Positions 9,600 to 20,334 of a stretch of 64,000 bases of DNA are shown here, piece after piece. This DNA comes from Rhodovulum imhoffii (lineage in GTDB: Bacteria > Pseudomonadota > Alphaproteobacteria > Rhodobacterales > Rhodobacteraceae). How positions within the stretch are numbered: the first letter of the stretch is position 1; each line of letters starts with the position of its first letter. The notes under the pieces were generated by a model, which was given only the letters and a program-made list of their open reading frames with translations, was not told the DNA's origin and searched no databases. A program made the position numbers and the translations under genes. The DNA is taken from the NCBI RefSeq assembly GCF_003046545.1, contig NZ_QAAA01000001.1:62001-126000 (forward strand), written 5' to 3'.

Positions 9600-11768
9600 T
9601 CAATCTTTCGGGATGGCGAGGTTGGGAACGTCCGCCGCTCCGGCCTTGCCGCGCCCCGAGAGCGAGGGGTTCTCCATGAAGAAGCTGTGGCAGTTGAAGG
9701 CGTTGTCTTCGAAGGGCGCACGTTCAAAGCTGCCATCGGCCTGCATGATCCAGCTCTGGCCGGAATCGGCCATGTTCGCGGCCATGATCTGGCCGACGAT
9801 CTGGGCTTTCACGGTGGGGTTGGTGCATTCCACCAATGTTTCCACCCGGCGGTTGAGATTGCGCCCCATCCAGTCCGCCGAGGAGATGTAAACCCGCGCA
9901 GCCGGTGAGGGCAGACCATCGCCATTGCCAAAGCAGGCGATGCGGGAATGTTCGAGAAATCTTCCGATGATCGATTTGACCCGTATGTTCTCCGACAGGC
10001 CCCGGATGCCGGGCCGCAACCCGCAGATACCGCGCACGACGAGGCTTATTTTTACGCCCGCCTGGCTGGCGGCGTAGAGGCCGTCGATCACGTCGGGTTC
10101 GATCAGGGAGTTCATCTTGGCCCAGATTTCGGCCGGACGCCCGGCTTTTGCGTGTTCGATTTCTTCGGCGATGCGCCTGAGCAGCGTGGCCTTCAGATCG
10201 ATCGGCGAAATCGCGAGGTTTTCCAGCGCCTCCGGCTCCGCATAGCCACCGACGAAGTTGAAGATCTTGGTGGCGTCGCGGCCCAGCGCCGGGTCGCAGG
10301 TGAAAAGCGACAGGTCTGTGTAGATGCGTGCGGTAATCGGGTGGTAGTTGCCCGTCCCGTAATGGGTGTAAGTCACGAGCTGGTCGCCCTCGCGCCGGAC
10401 GACGGTGCTGATCTTGGCATGGGTCTTGTAGTTGAGAAAGCCATAGATCACATGCGCCCCCGCGCGCTCCAGCCGCCGGGACTGTCGGATATTGGCGGCC
10501 TCGTCGAACCGGGCCTTGAGCTCCACCAGCGCAGTCACCGATTTTCCGTCTTCCGCGGCTTCGCACAGGGCGGAAACGATCGGGCTGTCTTTCGAAGTTC
10601 GGTAAAGCGTCTGCTTGATCGCCAGCACGTTCGGGTCGCGCGCGGCCTGTTGCAGGAAGCGGACCACCATGTCGAAGGTTTCATAGGGATGGTGAAGCAG
10701 CATGTCCTTTTGGCGGATCGCGGCGAACATGTCGCCCTCATGGTCCTGCACCCGCTCGGGAACGCGGGGGGTGAAACTGGGCCAGAGCAGGTCGTGCCGC
10801 TCCTCCAGGACCAGTTCCTTGAGATCCGCGACGCCGATCAGGCCCCGTACTTCGATGACTTCGTCCTCGTTGATGTGCAATTCTTCCATGATAACGCGGC
10901 GCAACTCTTCCGGCGCCCCGGCGGAGAGTTTCATGCGCACCACCTCGCCACGGCGGCGGCGTTTGAGCGCCACCTCGAACTCCCGCACGAGGTCTTCGGC
11001 CTCTTCCTCCACCTCCAGGTCGCTGTCGCGCAGAACGCGGAAGGTGCAACTGCCAATGGCGCGATAGCCCGGGAAGAGCGAGCCGAGATGGATCAGCAGC
11101 AACTCCTCCAGCGGGAGAAAGCGGAATTCACCCTCCTTTGCGGGCAGGGCGATGAAGCGGGCGATCTGGTTGGGGATCGGCAGCAGCGCCTGCAACGGGC
11201 GCTGGTCCGAAATCCGCTCCAGTTGCAGGGCCAGGCAAAACCCGGTGTTGGGAATGAACGGAAACGGGTGCGCCGGATCGATCGCCAGAGGAGAGAGCAC
11301 AGGGAACACCTTGTGCAGGAAATAATCGCTCATCTCGTCCCGGTCGGCTTTTGTCAGGCGTGAGCGGGTGAGAATGTGGATGCCCTCGGTTTCCATCTCG
11401 CGGCGCAGATGGTTCCAGGCCGCCTGCTGCGCCTGCAACAGTTTGCGCGCGTCGCGGTCGATCAGCACCAGTTGCTCTGCCGGGGTCAGGCCATCGGCGG
11501 CGGGGGTGGTGTTGCCTTCTTTTGCCAGTTCCCGCAGGCCCGCGACGCGGACGGTGTAAAACTCATCGAGGTTGGTGGCCGAAATCGAGACGAACCGCAG
11601 ACGCTCCAGCAGGGGCACGCGTGGGTTCGAGGCCTCTTCCAGAACCCGCCAGTTGAAGCCCAGCCAGCTAAGCTCCCGGTTGAAAAACCGTTTCGGTCCG
11701 CAGATGTGAGGCTCGGGGATGTCGACGGGCTTGGGGAACGGGGCGGTCAGAAAGTTTGCGTGTGACAT
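9600..11768 (-). CDS. ppk1: Polyphosphate kinase 1
   Basis: A 722-residue PPK1 that makes long-chain polyphosphate from ATP reversibly at the membrane. The N-domain is clear ([19 protein letters not shown]), followed by the CHAD-like and PLD-like catalytic domains with [15 protein letters not shown] and the [20 protein letters not shown] segment near the autophosphorylated His. Length matches the family (about 690-730). The C-terminal tail is slightly extended. It lies in the minus-strand run permease - hdaA - ppk1 - ppx, with 39 bases between it and the hdaA-like gene. Confidence 0.95.
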   Translation of the reverse strand: MSHANFLTAPFPKPVDIPEPHICGPKRFFNRELSWLGFNWRVLEEASNPRVPLLERLRFVSISATNLDEFYTVRVAGLRELAKEGNTTPAADGLTPAEQLVLIDRDARKLLQAQQAAWNHLRREMETEGIHILTRSRLTKADRDEMSDYFLHKVFPVLSPLAIDPAHPFPFIPNTGFCLALQLERISDQRPLQALLPIPNQIARFIALPAKEGEFRFLPLEELLLIHLGSLFPGYRAIGSCTFRVLRDSDLEVEEEAEDLVREFEVALKRRRRGEVVRMKLSAGAPEELRRVIMEELHINEDEVIEVRGLIGVADLKELVLEERHDLLWPSFTPRVPERVQDHEGDMFAAIRQKDMLLHHPYETFDMVVRFLQQAARDPNVLAIKQTLYRTSKDSPIVSALCEAAEDGKSVTALVELKARFDEAANIRQSRRLERAGAHVIYGFLNYKTHAKISTVVRREGDQLVTYTHYGTGNYHPITARIYTDLSLFTCDPALGRDATKIFNFVGGYAEPEALENLAISPIDLKATLLRRIAEEIEHAKAGRPAEIWAKMNSLIEPDVIDGLYAASQAGVKISLVVRGICGLRPGIRGLSENIRVKSIIGRFLEHSRIACFGNGDGLPSPAARVYISSADWMGRNLNRRVETLVECTNPTVKAQIVGQIMAANMADSGQSWIMQADGSFERAPFEDNAFNCHSFFMENPSLSGRGKAGAADVPNLAIPKD

Positions 11769-11807
11769 GGGAAGCTTATGATCAGTGAAAATGACAGTTA
11801 TGTAAAC

Positions 11808-12494
11808 CTATGCGGGGCGCGGTGTCCGCATGTCCAGCAATTCGGCGGCGAGCCGGATTCCGGGTTTTCGGCCTGTGGCGAGGGCCTCCCGGTCCAGTGC
11901 CGCCACGATGGCCTGCGCTTCGGCGAAAGAACGGTCCATCCGGCCCAAAAGATAGGTAATCAGGCCCGGGTCCACCGCAAGCTGACGGTCGGTAAAAAGT
12001 TTGACCAGCAGCGCGGCCAGAAGGGAATCGTCGGGCGGGGCCACTTGCGCGGTGGAGGCCGCCATGACCCGGCTGCGCAGATCCGGCAAGGCCAGCGGCC
12101 AGTCCCGCGGGCGGGCCCGCGCCGTAAACAGCAGCGCCCCGCATGAGGCCTGCAACAGGTTGTGAAGGTGAAACAGAGCCTCTTCCGCGGCGCGGTTCCC
12201 GGCAATCCTTTCGACGTTTTCCACCGCGACCGCCCCACACCCGGCGATCGGGTAGGGGTCTGTCCCTTCCAGGGCGGCGGCCTCTATCACTGCCGCGCCG
12301 CTCTGTCCGGCCCAGACATGGGCAAGGTGGGTCTTGCCCGCACCTTTTGGCCCGGTCAGCACCAGTTTTCCCTGAGGCCAGTCGCGCCAGGCATCGATTT
12401 GAGCGACCGCCATCTCATTGGCCGGGGAGACGAAGAAATCCTCGCGGCCTCGGGCGGGGCGTACAGGCAGATCGAAGATCAGCTGGCGGGGCAT
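11808..12494 (-). CDS. hdaA: HdaA-like DnaA regulatory ATPase
   Basis: A 228-residue AAA+ protein homologous to the DnaA ATPase domain. It has a Walker A motif (GPKGAGKTHLAH), a Walker B-like VENVER, a LFTARARPRDW sensor region, and a C-terminal lid, but no DnaA domain IV for DNA binding. The first residues, MPRQLIFDLPVRPA, resemble the beta-clamp-binding N-terminus of Hda (QL-F-L pattern). The expected role is to stimulate DnaA-ATP hydrolysis with the sliding clamp after initiation. Its start lies 1 base after the stop of the upstream permease gene, so they are one operon. Confidence 0.85.
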   Translation of the reverse strand: MPRQLIFDLPVRPARGREDFFVSPANEMAVAQIDAWRDWPQGKLVLTGPKGAGKTHLAHVWAGQSGAAVIEAAALEGTDPYPIAGCGAVAVENVERIAGNRAAEEALFHLHNLLQASCGALLFTARARPRDWPLALPDLRSRVMAASTAQVAPPDDSLLAALLVKLFTDRQLAVDPGLITYLLGRMDRSFAEAQAIVAALDREALATGRKPGIRLAAELLDMRTPRPA

Positions 12495-12495
12495 G

Positions 12496-13572
12496 TCACT
12501 CCTCTTCCGGAGGAGGCTTCCCGCTGAGGCCGCGGTAAAGCCTGCTGTTGAGGTACTGGGAGATAGCGAACCGTGTCAGCACCCCGATGGACGCCGCCAC
12601 AGGTACCGCGATCAGCATCCCCACAAATCCGAACGCGGCTCCGAAGACCGACAGCGCGAAGATCAGCCAGACCGGATGAAGTCCGACCGATTTGCCCACC
12701 AGCTTGGGGGTGAGGAAGTTTCCCTCCACCAACTGCCCCGACAGGAAAACGCCTGCGACGGCGAGGATCATCCACCAATCCCCCCAGAACTGGAACAGTG
12801 CCAGCCCGAGGGCGAGCGCGCCGCCGAAGATCGAGCCGACATAAGGGATGAAAGAGATCAGGCCCGCGAACATCCCCACGATCAGGCCGAACTGCAATCC
12901 AAGGACGCCCAGCGCCAGCGCGTAGTACGATCCGAGAATCAGGCAGACGGTTCCTTGCCCGCGGATGAAACTGGCCAGGGTGGCGTCGATCTCTCCGGCG
13001 AGGCGGCGGATCACCGGCGCGTGGTCCCGTGGCAGCAGGCGGTCGATTTCGGCCACCATGCGGTCCCAGTCCATCAGCAGGTAAAAGGTGATGACCGGTA
13101 CCAGAACCGAGATCACGACGATGTTGACGACCCCCGCCGCCGAAGAAGCGAGCCTGTTGAGAAGCTCTCCCCCCCGTGCCTTGATCGTTTCCCCGACCTG
13201 GACCAGTGCCGTGCGCAGGGCGCTTCCGTCCTGGTCGAGCGAGGGAAAATGTCTGGTCACGAAGGACTGGAAGTTGCGGGCCAGGTCCGGTGCGGCGTTG
13301 ACCAGGGCGGTGGCCTGTTCCACCAGGACCGGCACCACCAGGGTCATCACGAGCGAAAAGACAACCAGCGCCCCGGCCGTGATCGTGACCGTTGCCCAGA
13401 TCCGGCTGAGCCCGGCGTTTTCCAGCCGGTCGGCCACCGGATCGAGGACATAGGCGACCGCCATGCCCACGACGAAGGGCAGGATGACGTCACCCAGTAC
13501 CCAGACAAGCGCCAGGAACACCGCCATGGCGATGCCCCAGTATTTGATCTGATCCCGAATCGGCAGGCCCAT
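12496..13572 (-). CDS. AI-2E family (PerM-type) membrane transporter
   Basis: A 358-residue integral membrane protein of the AI-2E/PerM family. It has about 8 hydrophobic segments (e.g. [41 protein letters not shown]), the signature [11 protein letters not shown] and a late [15 protein letters not shown]. Members have been linked to autoinducer-2 export and Na+/H+ antiport, so substrate prediction from the family alone is unsafe. It is the first gene of the minus-strand run to hdaA, ppk1 and ppx, a neighbourhood conserved in Rhodobacteraceae, and is divergent from proS. Confidence 0.85.
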   Translation of the reverse strand: MGLPIRDQIKYWGIAMAVFLALVWVLGDVILPFVVGMAVAYVLDPVADRLENAGLSRIWATVTITAGALVVFSLVMTLVVPVLVEQATALVNAAPDLARNFQSFVTRHFPSLDQDGSALRTALVQVGETIKARGGELLNRLASSAAGVVNIVVISVLVPVITFYLLMDWDRMVAEIDRLLPRDHAPVIRRLAGEIDATLASFIRGQGTVCLILGSYYALALGVLGLQFGLIVGMFAGLISFIPYVGSIFGGALALGLALFQFWGDWWMILAVAGVFLSGQLVEGNFLTPKLVGKSVGLHPVWLIFALSVFGAAFGFVGMLIAVPVAASIGVLTRFAISQYLNSRLYRGLSGKPPPEEE

Positions 13573-13694
13573 TGAGGCTCCCTTCTGCTTTTAGGTTTCA
13601 TCCCTTACGGGCGCCCGGTTTGCAAGCGGCGTGCTTGTCTGGCCGTACGCAATCGCATAGACGGGGCAGAGTTCCAACGAGAGGCCCCGACGCC

Positions 13695-15086
13695 ATGCGC
13701 CTGTCCCGCTATTTTCTGCCCGTTCTCAAGGAAACCCCCGCCGAGGCCCAGATTGCCAGCCACAGGCTGATGCTGCGTTCCGGTATGATCAAACAGTCCA
13801 GTGCGGGAATCTACTCCTGGCTGCCGCTGGGATTCAGGGTTCTCAGAAGGGTCGAGGCCATCGTTCACGAAGAACAGATCCGCGCCGGCCACATCCCGAT
13901 GCTGATGCCGACCCTGCAATCGGCCGATCTGTGGCGCGAATCCGGCCGCTACGACGCCTACGGCCCGGAGATGCTGCGTGTACGCGACCGCCACGACCGC
14001 GACATGTTGTACGGCCCCACCAACGAAGAGATGATCACCGATATTTTTCGTTCTCATGTCAACAGTTACAAGGACTTGCCGCTGACGCTCTATCATATCC
14101 AGTGGAAGTTCCGTGATGAGATCCGTCCCCGCTTCGGCGTCATGCGCGGGCGTGAATTCTATATGAAGGATGGCTACAACTTCGACATCGATCGCGACGG
14201 TGCCCTCCATGCCTACAACCGCCACATGGTCAGCTATCTGCGGACCTATGAACGCATGGGCTTGCAGGCCATTCCGATGCGCGCCGACAGCGGTCCCATC
14301 GGTGGCGAGGACACGCATGAGTTTCTCGTGCTGGCCGATACGGGGGAGTCGGAGGTATTCTACGATGCCGCCATCACCGAACTCAGGCTGGGCGACCGGC
14401 AGGTGAATTTCGACGACCGTTCCGAATGCGCCGCCATCGTCGAGGAATGGACAGCCCCCTATGCCCGCACCGACGAAACCCATGATGCGGAAGCCTTCGC
14501 CCGGATTCCCGAAGCGCGCCGGCGCAAGTCCCGCGGGATCGAGGTGGGCCAGATTTTTTATTTCGGCACCAAGTATTCGGAACCGATGGGGGCCACCGTT
14601 ACCAACGACAAGGGGGAGAAGGTGCCCGTCCACATGGGCAGCCATGGCATCGGCGTCAGTCGTCTCGTCGGTGCGCTGATCGAGGCCAACCACGATGAGA
14701 ACGGCATTATCTGGCCCGAAGGCGTGACGCCGTTTCACTGCGGAATCGTAAACCTCAGGCAAGGCGACGGCGAAACCGATGCGGCATGCGAAAAGCTTTA
14801 CAAGACGCTTGTCCAGAAGGGGCTGGAGCCGCTCTACGATGACCGGACGGAGCGCGCAGGCGCCAAGTTTGCCACGATGGACCTGATCGGCCTTCCCTGG
14901 CGGCTCACCGTTGGCCCGCGAGGCCTGGCCGCCGGCAAGGTGGAGCTGACCTGCCGCCGCACCGGCCAGAGCGAGGATCTGACCCCGGCCGATGCGGTGG
15001 CGAAAGTCGCGGAGATTTATGCCCCCCACCACGCTGCTGCCCATTGGGAACCGATGGCCAACCGTTCCTTCCACACGTGGTTATAG
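13695..15086 (+). CDS. proS: Prolyl-tRNA synthetase, short bacterial type
   Basis: A 463-residue class II synthetase that charges tRNA-Pro. It shows motif 2 ([18 protein letters not shown]), the [11 protein letters not shown] segment, and motif 3 ([14 protein letters not shown]), then an anticodon-binding domain ending about residue 440. It lacks the large INS editing insertion of E. coli ProS, as is normal for alphaproteobacteria. The frame is open upstream to 13572, but ATG 13695 gives the family start [15 protein letters not shown]. In many alphaproteobacteria proS is followed by lolC and lolD; here an opposite-strand gene intervenes. Confidence 0.95.
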   Translation: MRLSRYFLPVLKETPAEAQIASHRLMLRSGMIKQSSAGIYSWLPLGFRVLRRVEAIVHEEQIRAGHIPMLMPTLQSADLWRESGRYDAYGPEMLRVRDRHDRDMLYGPTNEEMITDIFRSHVNSYKDLPLTLYHIQWKFRDEIRPRFGVMRGREFYMKDGYNFDIDRDGALHAYNRHMVSYLRTYERMGLQAIPMRADSGPIGGEDTHEFLVLADTGESEVFYDAAITELRLGDRQVNFDDRSECAAIVEEWTAPYARTDETHDAEAFARIPEARRRKSRGIEVGQIFYFGTKYSEPMGATVTNDKGEKVPVHMGSHGIGVSRLVGALIEANHDENGIIWPEGVTPFHCGIVNLRQGDGETDAACEKLYKTLVQKGLEPLYDDRTERAGAKFATMDLIGLPWRLTVGPRGLAAGKVELTCRRTGQSEDLTPADAVAKVAEIYAPHHAAAHWEPMANRSFHTWL

Positions 15087-15093
15087 GGCCGCC

Positions 15094-16734
15094 TCAGGCT
15101 GCCCAGCCGATCTTGTAAAGGTGCATTTCGAAGGTGGGGTGCTGTTCGGCCCCCACCAGGCCCGGGACATGGTGGCGGTAGGTCGACCGCCAGTAGGGTT
15201 GGATGATGACACCCTCGTCACGCAGGATCTGCTGAAGCCGTGCCATCAGGATCCGGCGTTCGTCCGCATCGGCGATCGCCATCGCGCGGGTCAGGGTTTT
15301 ATCGAACTCCGCGTTGGAAAACCCGGTTTCGTTCCATGTCTCGCCTGAGCGGTAGGCCAGTGCCAGCACCTGTACCCCCAGCGGGCGATGCGCCCAGTCG
15401 GTGGTGGAAAAGGGATATTTCGTCCAGTCGTTCCAGAAGGTCGCGCCGGGGATGATCGTGCGTTTCACCCTGAACCCCGCATCGCGCAATTGTGCCGCCA
15501 CCGCGTCTGTCGTGGCGCGCCGCCAGGTATCGTCGATGGAGACCAGTTCATGCTCGAAATCGAGCATCCCGGCGTCTTCCATCAGGGCATGGGCCGCCGT
15601 GGGGTCGAAGGTCGGTGCGGGCATCTCGGCATATTCGGGGTGGATGGGGCAGACATGATGGTTTTCGGCCACATGCCCACGTCCTGCGTAGCCCAGCTCC
15701 AAGCATACGGCATTGTCGACCGCCATCGCCAGCGCCCGACGCACGCGGGCATCGGCGTAGGGGGTCTGGCCGTCGATCCGGGCTGGCTGGTGGGTGCGGG
15801 TCAGGACCGTTGCGGCCGTGACGGTCTGCGAGCGTTCCCAACCGATGGCGTCCAGAACCTCTATGAATTCGCCAAGACTTTCATAGAGCATATCCACCTC
15901 TCCCGCATCGGCGGCGGACACTGCGGTGGCCATGTCGGAGCCGTAGTCGAGAAACTCGATCCGGTCCAGATAGGCCCCCTGACCCCACCAGGCATGGCCG
16001 GTATTTTTTTCCAGCACCGCGCGGACGCCAACCTGGTAATCCGCAGGCAGGTAAGGCCCGGTGCCGATGGGGTTTTCCAGCGGGTCGCCGGTGAAGCCTT
16101 GCGGCACGATGGCGGCCGGGTAATCGGAAAACCCCGCGATCAGCGTGATGTCGGGCGCCGCGAGCCTCAGCCGTACGGTGTGTTCGTCGACCACGGCAAT
16201 GGCGTCTTCGCGCGCGGTTCCGCTTTCGGGGTCGATCAGGGGTGTCATGCGGCTGGCCATCGAATTGCCCTCCACCCCTTTTTCGCACCAGCGGACGATG
16301 TTGAAGGCCACGTCCTGCGCGGTGAACGGCGTGCCATCGTTCCAGCTTACCCCCTTGCGCAGGTTCAGCACATATTCGGTCGCATCGGCGTTGATGTTCC
16401 AGCTTTCCAGCAGCATCGGGGCGATGGTGCCGTCGCGGTTATATTCCACGAGGTATTCCAGCCATCCCCGCGTGACGTTGGACATTTGCGGCCAGTCGTA
16501 GGTGCGGGGGTCTTTCAGGGCCATGACCTCTTGCTGGATGCGCAACGTACCGCCGGCCCGGGCGGTCGCCGCGCGTGCCGGGGCGGGCAGGCCAAGCAGC
16601 CCGTACGCCGCGGCCACCCCCACGCCCAGCGATGTTGCGCGGGTCAGGAATTCGCGCCTTGAAAGCGTGCCGCAGGCGACCTCCTTCGCATAAGAGATGG
16701 CAGCAAAGTGCACCGGTTTCGGGGCATTGGGCAT
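15094..16734 (-). CDS. Oligopeptide/dipeptide ABC transporter substrate-binding protein, Tat-exported
   Basis: A 546-residue family 5 solute-binding protein (DppA/OppA type). The N-terminus carries a twin-arginine signal (LSRREFLTRA, about residues 24-33, then a hydrophobic stretch ending PAPARAATA), so export is through Tat. The SBP_bac_5 core is clear: LRIQQEV, YVLNLRKGVSWNDGTPFTAQDV, GTGPYLP and ARVRRALAMAVDN. ATG 16734 is chosen because GGAG precedes it; the frame is open further upstream without family similarity. No permease or ATPase genes lie nearby, so it is an orphan that must share a transporter or act as a sensor partner. It converges with proS, 7 bases apart. Confidence 0.9.
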   Translation of the reverse strand: MPNAPKPVHFAAISYAKEVACGTLSRREFLTRATSLGVGVAAAYGLLGLPAPARAATARAGGTLRIQQEVMALKDPRTYDWPQMSNVTRGWLEYLVEYNRDGTIAPMLLESWNINADATEYVLNLRKGVSWNDGTPFTAQDVAFNIVRWCEKGVEGNSMASRMTPLIDPESGTAREDAIAVVDEHTVRLRLAAPDITLIAGFSDYPAAIVPQGFTGDPLENPIGTGPYLPADYQVGVRAVLEKNTGHAWWGQGAYLDRIEFLDYGSDMATAVSAADAGEVDMLYESLGEFIEVLDAIGWERSQTVTAATVLTRTHQPARIDGQTPYADARVRRALAMAVDNAVCLELGYAGRGHVAENHHVCPIHPEYAEMPAPTFDPTAAHALMEDAGMLDFEHELVSIDDTWRRATTDAVAAQLRDAGFRVKRTIIPGATFWNDWTKYPFSTTDWAHRPLGVQVLALAYRSGETWNETGFSNAEFDKTLTRAMAIADADERRILMARLQQILRDEGVIIQPYWRSTYRHHVPGLVGAEQHPTFEMHLYKIGWAA

Positions 16735-16955
16735 GGGAAAACTCCAGCTTAATGGGAAAATATGCCTGCGCCGTCCTCCGTTCCGTGTGGCGCTGGCGGG
16801 CCGCGACCCTGTCTTGGCTTTTCTCCATGATGCGAGAGCAGGGTCGCCGGCGTCAACCTTTCGCAGACGGCGCCTTTCGGAGAAACCGTGCAAGGTGGCT
16901 TGACGGCGGGTACGAAAGTCCACACCTTGCGCCCGCAACTTGCGCAGGAGACTCC

Positions 16956-18233
16956 GTGACAGCCCCCTTTGCCTCTTTCGAATGGACAATCGCCTGGCGC
17001 TATCTGCGAGCGCGCCGTGCCGAAGGCGGTGTCAGCGTGATGACCTGGATCAGCCTTGTCGGCATCACGCTTGCGGTCTTCGCGCTGATTGCCACAATGG
17101 CCGTGCGCGCTGGCTTTCGTGCTGAATTCGTAGACACCATCCTTGGCGCGAATGCCCATGTCACGGTTTACAACTCCACCTATGACAGTGAAACCGGGGT
17201 GTCGTCACGCCTGATCGCCGACTATGAGAACATGGCCGCCCGCCTTGCCGGGCTGCCCGAAGTTACCCGCGCCGCGCCGTTGGTCCGGGGGCAGGTCATG
17301 GCCACTGCAAATGGTGTCAACGCGGGGGTCGAGATTTTCGGCCTCTCGCAGGCAGATCTGATGACCATCCCCCGCATCGCCGCCCCCGAGGAGGCATGGG
17401 GCGATATCGCGCGCTTCCGGGAGGGGATCGCCATTGGTTCCGGCATCGCGCGGGAGTTGCGGGTGGGCATCGGGGACCGGATCAAGCTGATTTCGCCCGA
17501 TGGGGTGAAAACCCCATTCGGCACCAGCCCGCGGGTGAACGCCTATGAGATCGTCTATGTCTTTACCGCCGGGCGCTATGACATCGACCGGACACGCGCC
17601 TATCTGCCTTTCACCGAGGCACAGAGCTATTTCAACCGCGAAGGTGCGGCCGACGAGATCGAGGTCATGGTTGCCGCGCCGGAGGATGTGGATGCGCTCG
17701 CGCCGGCGCTGTTGGAGGCCGCAGGGGACAACGCGCTTTTGTGGACGTGGCGGGATGCTTCGGGCAGTTTCCTGCGCGCGCTGGATATTGAGGACAACGT
17801 GATGTTCATTATCCTGTCGATCCTCGTCCTGATCGCGGCGATGAACATCGTTTCCGGGCTGATCATGCTTGTAAAGAACAAGGGCCGCGATATCGGCATT
17901 CTCCGCACCATGGGGCTCAGCGAGGGGTCTGTCCTGCGAATCTTCTTTATCTGCGGTGCGGCGGTGGGGGTGCTGGGTACCGTCGCGGGCGTGGTTCTGG
18001 GATGCCTTTTCGTTGTTTATATCGATCCGATTTTCTCGGCGGTGAACTACATTTCCGGCGGCGGTGTGTGGGACCCTTCGATTCGCGGGATCTACGAACT
18101 TCCGGCCAGGCTGCAGGCGCGCGATGTCATCGCGGCGGTTGGTTTGTCACTGGGGCTTTCGTTCATCGTCACGATTTTTCCCGCACGGCGGGCGGCACGC
18201 CTGAACCCGGTGGAGGCGTTGCGCTATGAGTGA
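16956..18233 (+). CDS. lolC: Lipoprotein-releasing ABC transporter permease LolC/LolE family
   Basis: A 425-residue inner-membrane permease that extracts mature lipoproteins for delivery to LolA. It has one N-terminal transmembrane helix ([18 protein letters not shown]), a large periplasmic MacB-like domain (about 50-265), and three C-terminal helices with [20 protein letters not shown] and [17 protein letters not shown], both typical of LolC/E. The start is GTG 16956, preceded by CAGGAG at 16945-16950; no better ATG gives the family N-terminus. It overlaps lolD by 8 bases. One permease gene seems to serve as a homodimer, as in other alphaproteobacteria. Confidence 0.92.
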   Translation: MTAPFASFEWTIAWRYLRARRAEGGVSVMTWISLVGITLAVFALIATMAVRAGFRAEFVDTILGANAHVTVYNSTYDSETGVSSRLIADYENMAARLAGLPEVTRAAPLVRGQVMATANGVNAGVEIFGLSQADLMTIPRIAAPEEAWGDIARFREGIAIGSGIARELRVGIGDRIKLISPDGVKTPFGTSPRVNAYEIVYVFTAGRYDIDRTRAYLPFTEAQSYFNREGAADEIEVMVAAPEDVDALAPALLEAAGDNALLWTWRDASGSFLRALDIEDNVMFIILSILVLIAAMNIVSGLIMLVKNKGRDIGILRTMGLSEGSVLRIFFICGAAVGVLGTVAGVVLGCLFVVYIDPIFSAVNYISGGGVWDPSIRGIYELPARLQARDVIAAVGLSLGLSFIVTIFPARRAARLNPVEALRYE

Positions 18234-18918
18234 TCCGGTGCTGGCCTTGCGCGACATCGCCAAAAGCTACAATCACGGGAATCCGAACGAGGTGGTCGTT
18301 TTGCGCGGCGCTTCTCTGGAAATCGCGCCCGGCGAAGCCGTGGCGCTGGTCGCGCCTTCGGGGGCGGGAAAGTCGACGCTGTTGCACATTTCCGGGCTGC
18401 TGGATACCCCGGACAATGGCGAAGTCTGGATCTCCGGGCAGGACATGGCCCGTCAGTCCGATCGTCGCCGCACCGCGGTGCGGTGTGCCGATGTCGGGTT
18501 CGTTTACCAGTTTCATCATCTCTTGCCCGAGTTCACGGCGTTGGAAAACATTGCGCTGCCACAACTGGCGGCGGGGCAAACATCTGCCGCCGCCGAGGCC
18601 CGCGCCCGGGAATTGCTGGAAGCCGTCGGGATCGGGGCGCGGGCAGATCACCGCCCCGCCGCGCTGTCGGGGGGGGAGCAGCAGCGCGTGGCCTTTTGCC
18701 GGGCGCTGGCGAACCGCCCGCGCCTGTTGCTGGCCGACGAACCCACCGGGAACCTCGATCCGGAAACATCCGACACTGTGTTTGCGGCGCTGATGACGCT
18801 GGTGCGGGAAACGGGGCTGGCGGCGCTGATCGCGACGCATAACCCCGACCTTGCCGCCCGGATGGACCGGGTGCTGCGGCTTGAAGGCGGGCGGCTGGAT
18901 CAGACCGTTTCGAGATAG
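18226..18918 (+). CDS. lolD: Lipoprotein-releasing ABC transporter ATPase LolD
   Basis: A 230-residue ABC ATPase that powers the LolC permease. All motifs are intact: Walker [11 protein letters not shown]-loop [15 protein letters not shown] (the FHHLL form is typical of LolD), signature LSGGEQQRV, Walker [13 protein letters not shown] and a His switch (ATHNPD). The start overlaps the lolC stop by 8 bases, giving translational coupling. Its last 19 bases overlap the end of the convergent APH-like gene. Confidence 0.94.
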   Translation: MSDPVLALRDIAKSYNHGNPNEVVVLRGASLEIAPGEAVALVAPSGAGKSTLLHISGLLDTPDNGEVWISGQDMARQSDRRRTAVRCADVGFVYQFHHLLPEFTALENIALPQLAAGQTSAAAEARARELLEAVGIGARADHRPAALSGGEQQRVAFCRALANRPRLLLADEPTGNLDPETSDTVFAALMTLVRETGLAALIATHNPDLAARMDRVLRLEGGRLDQTVSR

Positions 18919-19838
18919 CGGTTGATCGCCCCGCGCAGGGCGGCGGCCCGTACATGGTCGGGGCGCAGGCGTGCCAGTTTGTCGACCATTTCCAGCCCGA
19001 TGAAGAAGGGCAGCAGGGTTTGCCGTTCGTTTTCGGGCAGGGCCACGGTGCCCAGCATGACGTCGATGTCGCGCTCTGAAACCCCGAATTTCAACCCGCT
19101 GTCGCGCTGCGGGATAACGATATGAAGGTACAGCAGGAACCGCGCGATATCGCGGACCAGAGGTTGCGGCGCAACAGACTGGATATCCACCCCATAAAGT
19201 GCCGTTTCCGTCAGGATGAGGTTTGGCGGGGAAAAATCCCCGTGGATTTCGGCCTTGGTGACGCTATGCCCCCGCACATCGGGAATCAGGGCCTCCAGAC
19301 GGGCCAGAAGTGCGCGTGCCAGCACCATGTCAGGCGGATACTGGATGCGCGGCAGGTCGTTGCGTTTGCGCGACAGCCAGAATTTTCCGGCGAAGGTGTC
19401 ACGAAAGAGCGTCGGCCCGGCAAGCCGGGACAGCCAGTGCCCCGCTTCGGCGATGAGGTGATCGCGCTCCCCAAGGGAGGCCCGGATGAGAGCCTGGGCC
19501 AGGGTTTTGCCCTCGATCCGGGTGGTGACGGTAATGCCGAGATTGACCCACGCATCGAGCAGTTCCGGTGTGCGGTAGCGGCCCGTTGACATGAAGGTTG
19601 CGAGGCGCTCCATCTCCTGTTTCTGGCGGCGGGCCTTCTTCTTGAAGTTCGGGCCGCGGAAAAGCTTCAGGATCGCGGGCTGACCATCGTAGAGGCCTGC
19701 GTAAACGGCCGATCGTTCATGGGCGGCGAGCACGCTTTCAGCGGTGAACGCGGCGACGGCCTTCCGGCGGTTTTGCAGGTCGGTAAGTTCTTCGCTCGCC
19801 TCAAGGACTAGCGGCAGGGGGATGTTCTCGGCCGACAT
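18900..19838 (-). CDS. APH/choline-kinase-like phosphotransferase
   Basis: A 312-residue protein kinase-like enzyme. It has a nucleotide-binding Lys region ([20 protein letters not shown]), the Brenner catalytic loop [11 protein letters not shown] (about 216-226) and the metal-binding Asp in YGVDIQ. This places it in the APH/choline kinase superfamily, which phosphorylates small molecules. The substrate is unknown; there is no reason to call it an antibiotic-resistance gene. No signal peptide or membrane segment is seen. It stands alone, converging with lolD and divergent from the cytochrome c gene. Confidence 0.7.
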   Translation of the reverse strand: MSAENIPLPLVLEASEELTDLQNRRKAVAAFTAESVLAAHERSAVYAGLYDGQPAILKLFRGPNFKKKARRQKQEMERLATFMSTGRYRTPELLDAWVNLGITVTTRIEGKTLAQALIRASLGERDHLIAEAGHWLSRLAGPTLFRDTFAGKFWLSRKRNDLPRIQYPPDMVLARALLARLEALIPDVRGHSVTKAEIHGDFSPPNLILTETALYGVDIQSVAPQPLVRDIARFLLYLHIVIPQRDSGLKFGVSERDIDVMLGTVALPENERQTLLPFFIGLEMVDKLARLRPDHVRAAALRGAINRYLETV

Positions 19839-19941
19839 AGGCGCAGCATTTCCTCAAGCCTCCCTGACGTCAAGAAGATTGGCTGCGCAGGGAAGCAAAT
19901 TATGCGATGATGCTTCAGGTTAAGCTGAATAGGGGCAGGAT

Positions 19942-20334
19942 ATGCGGTATTTGGCAGCTATTTTCGGGGTATTGGCGCTCGCGGGTTGTGCGCCCGACAG
20001 CCCGCAAACGGGGCGGGCGCTTTATGCGGATCTGTGCGCGGGATGTCACGGCCCGACCGGGCGCGGAGACGGCCCCGCCGCGGCAGGCCTTTCGCCTGTG
20101 CCGGCGGACCTGACCACCATTGCCGCGCGGAATGGCGGCGTGTTCCCGATGACAGAGGTCATGGCCACGATCGACGGTTACACCAAGGGGGCGCGCGACA
20201 GGGGCTCGATGCCGGCATTCTGGCCGCTTCTGGAAGGGGATACCGTTCTGGTCGAGACAGAGCCGGGTGTGATGACCCCCACGCCCGCGCGCCTGTTGGC
20301 GCTGGCGCGTTACCTGGAGCAGCTTCAGGGCTAG
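19942..20334 (+). CDS. Monoheme cytochrome c lipoprotein
   Basis: A 130-residue class I cytochrome c. A lipobox (LALAGC, Cys16) ends the signal sequence, so it is probably tethered to the membrane facing the periplasm. The haem motif is CAGCH (about 34-38), with the likely distal Met in RGSMPAF (Met about 93). Residues 26-130 are the usual small cytochrome fold. Redox partners are not in this window. It converges with parE with a 4-base overlap. Confidence 0.88.
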   Translation: MRYLAAIFGVLALAGCAPDSPQTGRALYADLCAGCHGPTGRGDGPAAAGLSPVPADLTTIAARNGGVFPMTEVMATIDGYTKGARDRGSMPAFWPLLEGDTVLVETEPGVMTPTPARLLALARYLEQLQG

